Shown here: piece after piece, positions 1-7,865 of the stretch | Position numbering within the stretch: position 1 is the first letter of the stretch | Layout of the letters: each line of letters starts with the position of its first letter | NCBI GenBank assembly: GCA_021845645.1 | Contig: JAJZVM010000118.1 | Span: 1-12,288 of the forward strand | Source of the DNA: Bacillota bacterium | Lineage (GTDB): Bacteria; Bacillota_E; JAJZYS01; JAJYTV01 | Reading direction: 5' to 3' | Length of the DNA: 12,288 bases | Notes under the pieces: model-generated | What the model was told of the DNA's origin: nothing | Databases searched by the model: none | The model's input: the letters and a program-made list of their open reading frames with translations, nothing else | Made by a program: the position numbers and the translations under genes

Positions 1-1403
1 GCAGCGCGTCCGACATCACCCACGCCATGCTGGGCACCACCCAGGTGACCAACGCCATCATCGAGCGGCGCAATCTCAACCGGGTCGGTGTCGTACGCAT
101 CGGCGCTCCCGCCACGCTGGCGATTCCGCCCCTCACCAGCTGGCCCGATGATCTCCGGCGGGCGGTCGACCAGGAGTCCCTCGTGGTGCGCGGCGGCTTC
201 GAGTTCGATGGCCGGGAGATCGCGGCCTTGGATCTCCACGCGGTGGCGGATTTCGTCGACCGCGTGCGCGCCGACATCTCGGTGCTTGCAGTCTCGTCGG
301 TCTTCTCGCCGGTGAATGCCGACCACGAGCTCGCGGTGCTAGATCTCGTCGGCACGCGCTGGCCCGACCTGCCGGTCTCCCTCTCGAGCGAGATCGGCTC
401 GATCGGCCTACTCGAGCGCGAGAACGCCACGGTCCTCAATGCCGCGGTGACGAACGTGGCACGGCGGGCCGCAAGCGCCTTCCGAGATGCTGTAGAGCAG
501 GCCGGCGTCCACGCCGAACTGTTCCTGACCCAGAACGACGGCACCCTTATGACGCTCGACTACGCCATGCGTTACCCGATCCTCACCGTCGCGTGCGGAC
601 TTACCAACTCCATGCGCGGCGCCGCCTACCTGTCGGGCGTGACCGAAGCGGTGGTGATCGACGTCGGTGGCACCTCGACCGACGTTGGCGTGATCCGCAA
701 CGGCTTCCCGCGCGAGTCGTCGATGGCGGTCGAGGTGGGCGGGGTACGCACCAACTTCCGCATGCCCGACCTCATCTCGCTCGGGCTGGGAGGTGGCTCG
801 CTTGTCAAGGGCGACCCATCCTCGGTGTCCGTGGGGCCGCGCAGCCTCGGCCACCGTCTGGTGCTGGAGGGACGTTCGTTCGGCGGAGGTACCCTCACCT
901 TCACCGACGTCGCCAACGCGGTCGGAGCCGCTCGTATCGGCACGCATCGTCCCGAGGTGGACACCGATCTGGCACAGCGCGCCTACGCCCGCGGCATCGC
1001 CATGGTGGAGGAGAGCATCGACCGCATCAAGACGAGCGCCCAGGACGTTCCTCTCGTGGCGGTGGGTGGCGGCAGTGCGCTTCTTCCCGACCGCCTCGAA
1101 GGGGTAACTCAGGTGCGCCGGCCCGAGCACTACGATGTCGCCAACGCGATCGGCGCCGCGATCGCCAAGGTGTCCGGCCGCACCGACCGCGTGTACGCCC
1201 TCGAGGGCAGGCAGCGCGAGGACGTGCTGGCCGAGGCGCAAACCCTCGCCGAGGCCGAGGCGGTACGCGCGGGTGCCGATCCCGACCGCCTGGAGGTCGT
1301 CCAGGTCGAAGAGATACCCCTCGCCTACATGCCCGGCAACGCCACCCGGGTGCGGGTGGTGGTCGTCGGCCCGCTCGCCGCACCCAAGCCCACGCTGGGA
1401 TGA
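1..1403 (+). CDS. Hydantoinase/oxoprolinase A-type ATPase, copy 1 (5' end outside window)
   Basis: HyuA/oxoprolinase-A family protein (ASKHA ATPase fold). Relatives couple ATP hydrolysis to opening of cyclic amides such as 5-oxoproline or N-substituted hydantoins; the substrate here is unknown. The frame is open from base 3. The first ATG (base 27) aligns with Met60 of the complete paralogue at 5060-6625, so roughly 50 residues, including the N-terminal DVGGT phosphate loop, lie before the window and the ATG is not the start. Visible motifs, counted from that ATG, are TQNDGTL (about 168), the second phosphate motif IDVGGTSTDVG (about 211), GLGGGSLV, a VGGGSALLPD glycine-rich segment and a C-terminal IPLAYMPG motif. 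The copies are similar throughout, but copy 1 reads ACGLTNS where copy 2 has GSGPTNS. It is first in a same-strand run with the transporter genes. Cytoplasmic. Family certain, reaction inferred. Confidence 0.93.
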   Translation, partial: SASDITHAMLGTTQVTNAIIERRNLNRVGVVRIGAPATLAIPPLTSWPDDLRRAVDQESLVVRGGFEFDGREIAALDLHAVADFVDRVRADISVLAVSSVFSPVNADHELAVLDLVGTRWPDLPVSLSSEIGSIGLLERENATVLNAAVTNVARRAASAFRDAVEQAGVHAELFLTQNDGTLMTLDYAMRYPILTVACGLTNSMRGAAYLSGVTEAVVIDVGGTSTDVGVIRNGFPRESSMAVEVGGVRTNFRMPDLISLGLGGGSLVKGDPSSVSVGPRSLGHRLVLEGRSFGGGTLTFTDVANAVGAARIGTHRPEVDTDLAQRAYARGIAMVEESIDRIKTSAQDVPLVAVGGGSALLPDRLEGVTQVRRPEHYDVANAIGAAIAKVSGRTDRVYALEGRQREDVLAEAQTLAEAEAVRAGADPDRLEVVQVEEIPLAYMPGNATRVRVVVVGPLAAPKPTLG

Positions 1404-1434
1404 TAGGGGCTTGCCCGCCAGCCCGACCGATGCC

Positions 1435-1451
1435 GCCGTGCCCCGCACGGC
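1435..1451 (+). other. Perfect 7-bp GC hairpin before the solute-binding-protein gene
   Basis: GCCGTGC, loop CCC, GCACGGC lies in the 98-bp gap between the copy-1 hydantoinase gene and the solute-binding-protein gene. No T-run follows, so it does not look like an intrinsic terminator on either strand. A role in mRNA processing or 5' stabilisation of the binding-protein transcript is inference. Confidence 0.45.
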
Positions 1452-1488
1452 AAGAAGACCGGCCATACGTTCGCGACTACGAATCCGG

Positions 1489-1494
1489 GAGGTA
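1489..1494 (+). promoter_or_regulatory. Ribosome binding site GGAGGT for the solute-binding protein
   Basis: A strong Shine-Dalgarno sequence 7 nt before ATG 1502. It fixes that start and excludes upstream extension. Confidence 0.8.
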
Positions 1495-1501
1495 AACGCA
1501 G

Positions 1502-3061
1502 ATGCTGAAGAAAGCGCTCCGCGGGACAGTCGGCAGCCTCGCAGCCGTGGCGGCCCTGCTGCTCGGCAGCGTGTCCGCTCCGGCCGCCACGCAGGCGGCC
1601 AGTACCCCGCTCGTCATCGCCTATCCCGGCAGCCCCCGCACACTCGACACGTGGCTGGCGTACGACCTCACGTCGGACGCGATGATCCTCAATGTCTACG
1701 ACCAGCTGATCACCTACGCGCAGGTCAAGGTGGGCAAGCAGACCCAGGGGACCCTCAACGCGTACGCGCCGATGCTTGCGACCCATTGGACGAGCAACGC
1801 GGACCACACCGTGTACACGTTCTACCTACGGCACAACGCCAAGTTCTCGAACGGCGACCCCGTTACGGCCGCCGACGTCGTCTGGACCTACCAGAAGGGC
1901 ATGAAGGCCACCGGGAACCTGAGCTTCCTCGCGACAGAGGGCGCCATCAAGAGCGTCGCTGCGGTGAACCCCTACGAGGTCAAGATCACCCTGTCCCATC
2001 CCGACTCCATGTTCCTCTCGATCATCGCCATGTACCCGTTCTCGATTCTCGACGCGAAGGTAGCGGCCAAGGCGTCCGGCACCTACTGGAACAGCCACGA
2101 ACTGGGCAGCGGACCGTACGAACTGCAGTCGCTCGATCCCGCCAGCCAGGCCGTGTTCGTGCGCAACCCGCACTATTGGGGACCGAAGCCCCACTACGCG
2201 AAGGTCATCCTGAAGTTCATCACCGACGCCTCGGTGCGCCAGCAGCTCGTGGAGAGCGGCGGCGTCCAGGTCGCGCTCGCCCTGTCGCCGCTTGCCCTGC
2301 AGACGCTTGCTAGGAGCCCTCTCGTCACCGAGCACACCAACCTCAGCGAGGACATCGTCTTCTTCGGCATGAACGAGCAGGACCCGCCGTTCAACAACGA
2401 ACTCGTGCGCCAGGCGCTGTCGTACGCCGTCCCGTACTCGACCCTGATCCACCAGGTGGAGCTCAACCAGGCTTCGGCAATGGACTCGTCGGTACCGATC
2501 GGCATGCCGGACCACACCGGCGCCGGCTGGAACTACTCCTATAACCTGACCAAGGCCAAGGCGCTGCTGGCGCAGGCCGGTCACGCGAAGGGATTCACGT
2601 TCACGTTCACGCTCGATGCGAGCCAGCCGGACTGGGTGCAGGACGCCACCCTCCTCCAGGCCTCGTTCGCCAAGCTCGGCGTGACCATGAAGATCGCGCA
2701 GGTGTCCGACTCCGAGTACCAAACCCTCCTGAACGCCCACAAGATGCAGGCCTACATCGAGCAATGGGACTCGTTCGTCAATGACCCCGGCTATCACCTC
2801 GGCTTCCTGCTCGCCGGCGGCATGGCGACGAACGCAGCGAACTACAGCAACCCGACCGTGAACAAGCTCCTGACGCAGGCGGAGTTCGACCCGAACACCG
2901 CGCAGCGCACGCGCCTCTACCAACGCATCCAGACGATCATCAACCAGCAGGCGCCCTTCCTGGATCTCTACCAATACAAGTGGACCGTCGTCACGTACCA
3001 GGGCGTATCGGGATACGTCTTCTACCCCGACCAGCTACTGCGGTTCTGGGCATTCAAGTAA
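1502..3061 (+). CDS. ABC transporter solute-binding protein, peptide/OppA-DppA type (SBP_bac_5)
   Basis: Extracytoplasmic receptor (519 aa, normal for the family) that delivers a ligand to the two permeases encoded downstream. Residues 1-33 form a signal peptide: MLKKALR positive end, a hydrophobic stretch AAVAALLLGS, then an Ala-rich region with a likely cleavage near ATQAA. Mature-protein hallmarks are the early NVYDQLITY segment, FSNGDPVTAADVVWTYQKG (about 117-136), GSGPYELQSLDP (about 201-212), NPHYWGPKPHY, and FNNELVRQALSYAV (about 296-310). Family members bind di/oligopeptides, glutathione, nickel complexes or opines, so the ligand cannot be read from sequence; the hydantoinase-like neighbours suggest a cyclic amide or modified amino acid. 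Oddity: there is no lipobox cysteine, and no cysteine anywhere in the protein. The usual LLGC position reads LLGS, so a membrane lipid anchor is not expected. Confidence 0.95.
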   Translation: MLKKALRGTVGSLAAVAALLLGSVSAPAATQAASTPLVIAYPGSPRTLDTWLAYDLTSDAMILNVYDQLITYAQVKVGKQTQGTLNAYAPMLATHWTSNADHTVYTFYLRHNAKFSNGDPVTAADVVWTYQKGMKATGNLSFLATEGAIKSVAAVNPYEVKITLSHPDSMFLSIIAMYPFSILDAKVAAKASGTYWNSHELGSGPYELQSLDPASQAVFVRNPHYWGPKPHYAKVILKFITDASVRQQLVESGGVQVALALSPLALQTLARSPLVTEHTNLSEDIVFFGMNEQDPPFNNELVRQALSYAVPYSTLIHQVELNQASAMDSSVPIGMPDHTGAGWNYSYNLTKAKALLAQAGHAKGFTFTFTLDASQPDWVQDATLLQASFAKLGVTMKIAQVSDSEYQTLLNAHKMQAYIEQWDSFVNDPGYHLGFLLAGGMATNAANYSNPTVNKLLTQAEFDPNTAQRTRLYQRIQTIINQQAPFLDLYQYKWTVVTYQGVSGYVFYPDQLLRFWAFK

Positions 3062-3075
3062 GGCGCGGGTAGACG

Positions 3076-3104
3076 GCCAGGCCGGCATTGGATGCCGGCC
3101 TGGC
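3076..3104 (+). other. Perfect 13-bp intercistronic hairpin after the solute-binding-protein gene
   Basis: The inverted repeat GCCAGGCCGGCAT / ATGCCGGCCTGGC has a 3-nt loop (TGG) and begins 15 nt after the binding-protein stop codon. There is no following T-run. Stable GC hairpins at this position in binding-protein/permease operons are known to protect the upstream message from 3' decay or to attenuate permease expression, which would give more binding protein than permease. The structure is seen directly; the role is inferred. Confidence 0.75.
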
Positions 3105-3130
3105 GCGCCTTCGATCACGGCTCGGCCTGA

Positions 3131-3138
3131 AGGGAGGG
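3131..3138 (+). promoter_or_regulatory. Ribosome binding site AGGGAGGG placed for a start near 3147
   Basis: This strong Shine-Dalgarno lies 8 nt before the ATC codon at 3147 but 38 nt before the first in-frame ATG (3177). Its position argues that the permease starts at a non-standard codon close to 3147. Confidence 0.6.
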
Positions 3139-3146
3139 GCTCTCCA

Positions 3147-4157
3147 ATCCTCACTTACATCCTGCGTCGCATCCTGATGATGGTGCCGGTGATCCTGGGC
3201 GTGTTCGTCGTAGCCTTTCTGCTCGCCCGGGTCATTCCCGCCAATCCGGCGCTCATGGTCGTCGGCCTGCAGTCGACGGCGGCGGAGGTGCATGCCGAGG
3301 AGTTGGCCCTCGGCCTCAACCTGCCACTCTGGCTGCAAATGTGGCATTTCCTCCTGGCCGCCTTGCACGGCAACTTCGGCCTGTCGATCGTCACCGGCCA
3401 GCCGGTGCTCACCGACCTTGCGCAGCGTTTCCCCGCCACGGTCGAGCTCACGGTGGCGAGCGTTGTCATCGCCGTGGCCGTGGCCCTGCCGCTCGGCATC
3501 CTGAGCGCTCTGTACAAAGATAGCTGGATCGACTGGCTGGCTCACGTGATCTCCCTCACGGGCGTGTCGATGCCCTTGTTCTGGCTGGGCCTCCTCCTCA
3601 TCATGGTGTTCTACAGCGCGCTTCACCTCGTTCCCGCGCCGCTCGGCGACCTGGGTGTCCTCTACGCACAGCCGCCGCCGATCACCCACATCCTCGTTCT
3701 CGACGCCCTGCTCGAGGGCCGATGGGCGGTCTTCTGGTCATCTCTGCGCCACCTGATCCTGCCAGCTCTCGCGCTCAGCACGGGTACCATCTCCGTCCTC
3801 ATGCGCATGCTCCGCGCCAGCATGCTCGACGTGCTGCGGCACGACTACATCCGCACCGCTCGCGCCAAGGGCGCGAGCGCGTGGCACGTCTACATGGTGC
3901 ACACGCTGCGCAACGCGCTTGTCCCGGTGGTGACCATCTTCGGCCTGCAGCTCGGCTACCTTCTGGGTGGCGCCGTCCTGGTCGAAACTGTGTTCAATTG
4001 GCCTGGGGTCGGCTCGTACGTGACAAGTGCCATCCTCGCCAGCGATTACGCGCCCGTCGAGGTGTTCGCCCTCCTTAGCGCGGTGCTCTACTCAGTCATC
4101 AATCTGTGCGTGGACGTGGTCAACGCTGCCATCGACCCACGCATCACGTATTTCTAG
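3147..4157 (+). CDS. ABC transporter permease, DppB/OppB type
   Basis: Integral-membrane subunit (BPD_transp_1 fold) that pairs with the DppC-like protein encoded next. From 3147 the protein is 336 aa and begins with LTYILRRILMMVP, the characteristic N-terminus of DppB-type permeases (cytoplasmic LRRL segment followed by the first membrane helix VILGVFVVAFLLARVIP). Starting at the first ATG (3177) would delete that conserved segment. The ATPase-contacting EAA loop is present near residues 234-260 (DYIRTARAKGAS ... HTLRNALVPV), and the family motif VETVFNWPGVGSY lies near the C-terminus. No ATG, GTG or TTG lies in frame between the ribosome site and 3177, so ATC 3147 (or, less likely, CTC 3150) is proposed as start; a conventional annotation would use 3177. 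Function certain, start uncertain. Confidence 0.93.
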   Translation: MLTYILRRILMMVPVILGVFVVAFLLARVIPANPALMVVGLQSTAAEVHAEELALGLNLPLWLQMWHFLLAALHGNFGLSIVTGQPVLTDLAQRFPATVELTVASVVIAVAVALPLGILSALYKDSWIDWLAHVISLTGVSMPLFWLGLLLIMVFYSALHLVPAPLGDLGVLYAQPPPITHILVLDALLEGRWAVFWSSLRHLILPALALSTGTISVLMRMLRASMLDVLRHDYIRTARAKGASAWHVYMVHTLRNALVPVVTIFGLQLGYLLGGAVLVETVFNWPGVGSYVTSAILASDYAPVEVFALLSAVLYSVINLCVDVVNAAIDPRITYF

Positions 4158-4169
4158 GAGGTGGTGGAC

Positions 4170-5048
4170 ATGGTCCGCCTGACCCTGCCACCGCCGCGGC
4201 GGCAGAAATTCTGGAGCAGGTACCGGATGCTCGCCGTGGGGCTCGGTATCGTGGGGTTCTGGGTCCTCGTGGCCCTCTTCGCGCCGTTGCTAAGCCCCTA
4301 CGCTCCGAACGTGCCGGACATGAGCGCGCGTCTGGCCATGCCAAGCCTGCAGCATCTTCTTGGCACGGACGAGTACGGCCGGGACCTCCTCACGCGCATT
4401 TTCTTCGGCGCCCGCCTTTCCGTGTTCATCGCCGTGGCCTCAACCCTGGCGGCCATCGCCGTCGGCGTACCGATCGGAATCTACGCCGGCTACCGAGCCG
4501 GGCTCGCGGGCGAGGCACTGATGCGCGTCATGGACGTGTTTCTCGCCTTCCCGTCCCTCGTGCTGGCCCTCGCCATCGGCGCCGCGATCGGTCCCGGCCT
4601 GACCGGCGAACTCCTTGCGATCACACTCGTAAGTGTTCCGACCTTCGCGCGCCAAGCCTATGCCGGAACGGTCGCAACGAAGCATCTGCCGTTCGTGGAG
4701 AGCGCACGGGCTACCGGTGCGGGCGTGGGACGCCTCATCGGGCGCCACCTCCTCCCGAACATGTTCGGTCCATTGCTCGTCATCTCCACCCTGAACCTCG
4801 GGTTCGCCGTCCTGACGGGCGCGAGCCTCAGCTTCATCGGTCTCGGCGTACCGCTTCCCACAGCGGAGTGGGGCAGCATGGTTTCCGACGGCAGCCAGTA
4901 CCTCGTGTCCGGCCAATGGTGGATGTCCCTCTTCCCGGGCCTTGCCATCATGACGATCGTCTTCGCCTTCAACCTGGTCGGCGACGGGCTGCGCGACCTC
5001 GCAGATCCGCGTATGCGCCGCTCCCGGAGCCTCTCCGACGCAGTTTAG
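4170..5048 (+). CDS. ABC transporter permease, DppC/OppC type
   Basis: Second membrane subunit of the peptide-type importer (292 aa). It begins with a short basic cytoplasmic tail and one membrane helix (about 20-43). The OppC/DppC signature HLLGTDEYGRDLLTRI follows at about 62-77, then the BPD_transp_1 core with helices around FIAVASTLAAIAVGVPIGI. The EAA-type loop VESARATGAGVGRLIGRH has the expected position before LPNMFGPLLV. The end carries LVGDGLRDLADPRMR, typical of the family. A longer frame begins at GTG 4161, but that codon overlaps the AGGAGGT ribosome site (4156-4162); ATG 4170 has 7-nt spacing and is preferred. The gap from the DppB stop is 12 nt, so translation is probably coupled. 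No ATP-binding subunits (DppD/DppF) follow, unlike standard dpp/opp operons. Confidence 0.95.
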   Translation: MVRLTLPPPRRQKFWSRYRMLAVGLGIVGFWVLVALFAPLLSPYAPNVPDMSARLAMPSLQHLLGTDEYGRDLLTRIFFGARLSVFIAVASTLAAIAVGVPIGIYAGYRAGLAGEALMRVMDVFLAFPSLVLALAIGAAIGPGLTGELLAITLVSVPTFARQAYAGTVATKHLPFVESARATGAGVGRLIGRHLLPNMFGPLLVISTLNLGFAVLTGASLSFIGLGVPLPTAEWGSMVSDGSQYLVSGQWWMSLFPGLAIMTIVFAFNLVGDGLRDLADPRMRRSRSLSDAV

Positions 5049-5059
5049 GAGGAATCGCG

Positions 5060-6625
5060 GTGAACGTGGGACTGGACGTCGGCGGAACCAACACGGATGC
5101 CGTGCTCATGAACGGGCAGACGGTTGTTGCGTGGGTCAAGGTACCCACCACGGGCGATGTCGGGGACGGCATCGAGCAGGCGCTGAGCGAACTTCTCCGC
5201 ACGAGCGGCGTCGACAAGGCCCGCATCGAGACGGTGATGCTGGGCACTACCCAGTTTGCGAACGCCATCGTGCAGAGACGTGACCTCGCACGCATCGGCG
5301 TCATCCGGATGTCTCTGCCGGTTGGGACCGCTATCCCGCCCCTCGAGGACTGGCCGGAGGCACTCGTCCAGGCCGTCTCGCCGGTCGTGCGGGAGGTACA
5401 CGGCGGGTTTGAAGTCATCGGCGTGCCCGTGGCCGAGGTCAACCCGCGAGAAATACGTGCGGCTGCGCGCAACTTTCAGGCGGAGGGTATCCGCGACGTA
5501 GCGATCACTGGCGTCTTCTCTCCCATGGACGACAGCCAGGAGTATCTGGCGGCGACGTGCGTGCGGGAGGTCATCCCGGACGCACGCATCTCCCTCGGCC
5601 ACGACATCGGCTCCCTCGGGCTCCTCCAGCGGGAGAACGCCTGCGTACTGAACGCGGCCCTGGGCGACGTGGCGGATCGGGTCGTGGACGGCTTCTTGGG
5701 CGCTCTGCGCAACCTTGGCCTGCAATCGCGTCTCTTTCTCACCCAGAACGACGGTACCCTGATGTCCGCAGATCTGGCTCGGCGCTACCCCGTGCGGACC
5801 GTAGGCAGCGGCCCAACCAATTCGATGCGCGGAGCGGCAGCGATCACCGGGATCAAGGATTGCATCGTGGTGGACGTGGGCGGCACCACTAGCGACGTCG
5901 GCGTTCTCGTGCACGGCTTTCCGCGGACCGCGGCGTCCAATGTCTCGCTCGCCGGGGTCCTGACAAACTTTCGCATGCCGGACGTGTACTCTCTCGGTCT
6001 CGGTGGCGGCAGCCTGGTCCGCGAAGGGCCCGACGGGCTTTGCTTGGGTCCGGACAGCGTGGGTTTTCGCCTCGGCACCGAGGCGCTCGTCTTCGGTGGG
6101 AGCGAGGTCACCCTGACCGACGCCGGCGTGGCCGCAGGCCGTCTGGCGATCGGGAACCGGCCGCTGCCAGCCCAACGCGACGGCGCCTGGGGGGAGCGCG
6201 TGCTGGCGGAGGCAGCCCACACGGTGGCCGACGCGATCGACCGCATGAAGACCCAAGCGGGCAACGTGACGGTGGTGCTCGTGGGAGGCGGCGGCGTGCT
6301 GCTCCCTGATGCGCTGGAGGGAGCGATCGAGGTCATCCGCCCGCCCCACTCCCAGGTCGCCAACGCCGTGGGCGCTGCCCTGGCGCAGGTGGGTGCAGAG
6401 ATCGAGCGTGTCGCCGACCTCGATCCCGCCAAGCGCCAGGAGCGGCTCACCGAACTGCGGCGCGAGACGGTGGAACGGGCCCACCAAGCCGGCGCCAGCG
6501 CACCCACCATCGAAGTCGTGGAGATCGAGGAGACCCCCCTCGCATATATGCCTGGCCACCAGGTGCGCGTGCGCATGCGGGCCGTAGGCGACCTTGAGAC
6601 GCACATTCCGCTGGAGGCGAGGTAG
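5060..6625 (+). CDS. Hydantoinase/oxoprolinase A-type ATPase, copy 2 (complete)
   Basis: Full-length 521-aa HyuA/oxoprolinase-A family protein, predicted cytoplasmic. The start is GTG 5060, with AGGAGG (5047-5052) overlapping the DppC stop and 7-nt spacing. The frame stays open further upstream, but only antisense-like to DppC. In order: phosphate-1 loop GLDVGGTNTDAV (4-15), MLGTTQFANAI (60-70), TQNDGTL (228-234), GSGPTNSMRGA (249-259), second phosphate motif VDVGGTTSDVG (271-281), GLGGGSLV (313-320), VGGGGVLLPDALE (408-420), and C-terminal TPLAYMPGH (492-500). Members with known activity open lactam or hydantoin rings using ATP, usually with a separate B subunit. No B subunit is here; a DUF917 gene follows 2 nt later instead. 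TNS in place of the common AAG after SGP may mark a DUF917-associated subgroup (inference). Substrate unknown. Confidence 0.95.
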   Translation: MNVGLDVGGTNTDAVLMNGQTVVAWVKVPTTGDVGDGIEQALSELLRTSGVDKARIETVMLGTTQFANAIVQRRDLARIGVIRMSLPVGTAIPPLEDWPEALVQAVSPVVREVHGGFEVIGVPVAEVNPREIRAAARNFQAEGIRDVAITGVFSPMDDSQEYLAATCVREVIPDARISLGHDIGSLGLLQRENACVLNAALGDVADRVVDGFLGALRNLGLQSRLFLTQNDGTLMSADLARRYPVRTVGSGPTNSMRGAAAITGIKDCIVVDVGGTTSDVGVLVHGFPRTAASNVSLAGVLTNFRMPDVYSLGLGGGSLVREGPDGLCLGPDSVGFRLGTEALVFGGSEVTLTDAGVAAGRLAIGNRPLPAQRDGAWGERVLAEAAHTVADAIDRMKTQAGNVTVVLVGGGGVLLPDALEGAIEVIRPPHSQVANAVGAALAQVGAEIERVADLDPAKRQERLTELRRETVERAHQAGASAPTIEVVEIEETPLAYMPGHQVRVRMRAVGDLETHIPLEAR

Positions 6626-6627
6626 CC

Positions 6628-7761
6628 ATGCGCGAGATCACGCTCGAACACCTGCCCTGGCTCGCCGAAGGCGCCGCGGTCCTCGGCGCCGGCGGTGGCG
6701 GCAGCACGTACCTGTCGCGCCTCGTGCTCCATCGCCTCCTGCAACAGGGGGCACGGGTCCGGATCGCCGATGCGGAGGAGTTGGGTGAAGAGGACCTCGG
6801 ACCCGTCCTGGGCGGGATGGGGGCTCCCACCGTAGGCATCGAGCGCCTGCCGACGGCGGGTCGCTTCGGTCTTCTCATCAAGACGCTGGCCGAGGCGACC
6901 GGCAGTTCAGCGGCGTTCATCGCCATCGGCGAGATCGGTGGGGGTAACGCCCTGACGCCGCTCATCGGCGCAGCCGAGAGCGGGTTGCCGGTGGTCGATG
7001 CCGATCCCATGGGCCGCGCCTTTCCCGAACTGCAGATGAACACGTACATGATCGACGGACTCTTGCCGGACCCCCTGCTGCTGGAGGACGCAAAACAGGT
7101 GACGGCGGTCCTGCGCCATCTGCCGGACGCTCAGACGGCCGAACGCTACGCCCGCGCCCTCACATGGGCGATGGGCGGCAGCGCCGGTCTCATCCTGTCC
7201 ACGGTCACGGGTGCTCAGGTTCGACGGCACGGCATCCCGGGCACCCTCTCGCTCGCGGAGAAGCTCGGCCGCGCCATGATCGGTGCGCGCGGCGCACACC
7301 GCAGCACGGTGGAAGGCATCGCCGAGGTCGTGGCAGGCGCCCGTCACCTCTTCGAGGGAAAGATCGTCGATCTCGAGCGCCGGACCTTTGCAGGTTTTGC
7401 CCGCGGTGTGATCACCATCGAGGGTCTGGGCAGCTACCGTGGCGAGACCCTGAAGATCGACTTCCAGAACGAGTATTTGATCGCCCGCCGCGGCGACCAG
7501 CCGGAGGACGTCCTTCTCACGGTGCCCGACCTGCTTGTGCTCCTGGAGCAGGAGTCGGGACTCGCCCTCGGCTCCGAGGCTTTGCGCTACGGGCTGCGGC
7601 TCCATGTCCTCGGACTGCCGGCCGCGCGCGAGCTCAAGACGGACAATGCCCTGGCCGTAGTGGGCCCGTCTGCGTTCGGCTACGACGTGCCCTTCCTGCC
7701 GCTTCCCGGCGACCTCCTGGGCCGGAGCGCGCCAAAGCCGCCTTCTGTCACCGCTCAGTAA
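6628..7761 (+). CDS. DUF917 family protein (COG3535-like), partner of the hydantoinase-type ATPase
   Basis: A 377-aa protein recognised as DUF917 by its glycine-rich N-terminus VLGAGGGGSTYL (18-29), then GEIGGGNALTPL, the acidic DADPMGRAFPELQM segment, and a C-terminal half with VVGPSAFGYDVPF. The family is repeatedly found beside, or fused to, hydantoinase/oxoprolinase-type proteins, but its chemistry is not established to my knowledge. The glycine-rich loop could bind a nucleotide or phosphate (inference). No signal peptide or membrane helix is visible, so it is probably cytoplasmic. The start ATG 6628 is 2 nt after the upstream stop, with a GAGG-type ribosome site inside the end of the upstream gene, implying coupled translation and equal dosage with copy 2. 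It is the last gene of the operon; no clear T-run terminator follows. Confidence 0.92.
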   Translation: MREITLEHLPWLAEGAAVLGAGGGGSTYLSRLVLHRLLQQGARVRIADAEELGEEDLGPVLGGMGAPTVGIERLPTAGRFGLLIKTLAEATGSSAAFIAIGEIGGGNALTPLIGAAESGLPVVDADPMGRAFPELQMNTYMIDGLLPDPLLLEDAKQVTAVLRHLPDAQTAERYARALTWAMGGSAGLILSTVTGAQVRRHGIPGTLSLAEKLGRAMIGARGAHRSTVEGIAEVVAGARHLFEGKIVDLERRTFAGFARGVITIEGLGSYRGETLKIDFQNEYLIARRGDQPEDVLLTVPDLLVLLEQESGLALGSEALRYGLRLHVLGLPAARELKTDNALAVVGPSAFGYDVPFLPLPGDLLGRSAPKPPSVTAQ

Positions 7762-7865
7762 CGGTAGGCTAGGCGTACTCCGTGTACGCGCGAACCAGAG
7801 CGGGGTCGGTTGCGGCCATCGCCAGCCGTTGCCGCACCTCGCCCGCAGCACGTTGCTGAAGACGC

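Noticed and set aside
408..1466. Long minus-strand frames opposite the hydantoinase, binding-protein and DUF917 genes (also 1826-2974, 5045-6604, 6907-7851)
   Set aside because: They are antisense shadows from high-GC codon usage, with no family motifs, and fully overlap well-supported genes.
4106..5059. Upstream extension of the copy-2 hydantoinase frame, giving a protein of over 800 residues
   Set aside because: The extra sequence is Arg/Pro/His-rich and overlaps DppC in another frame. A strong ribosome site and the DVGGTNTD N-terminus place the start at GTG 5060.
7773..7789. GCGTAC/GTACGC hairpin after the DUF917 gene as a terminator
   Set aside because: Only 6 bp with no T-run; may be coincidental within the transposase-remnant region.
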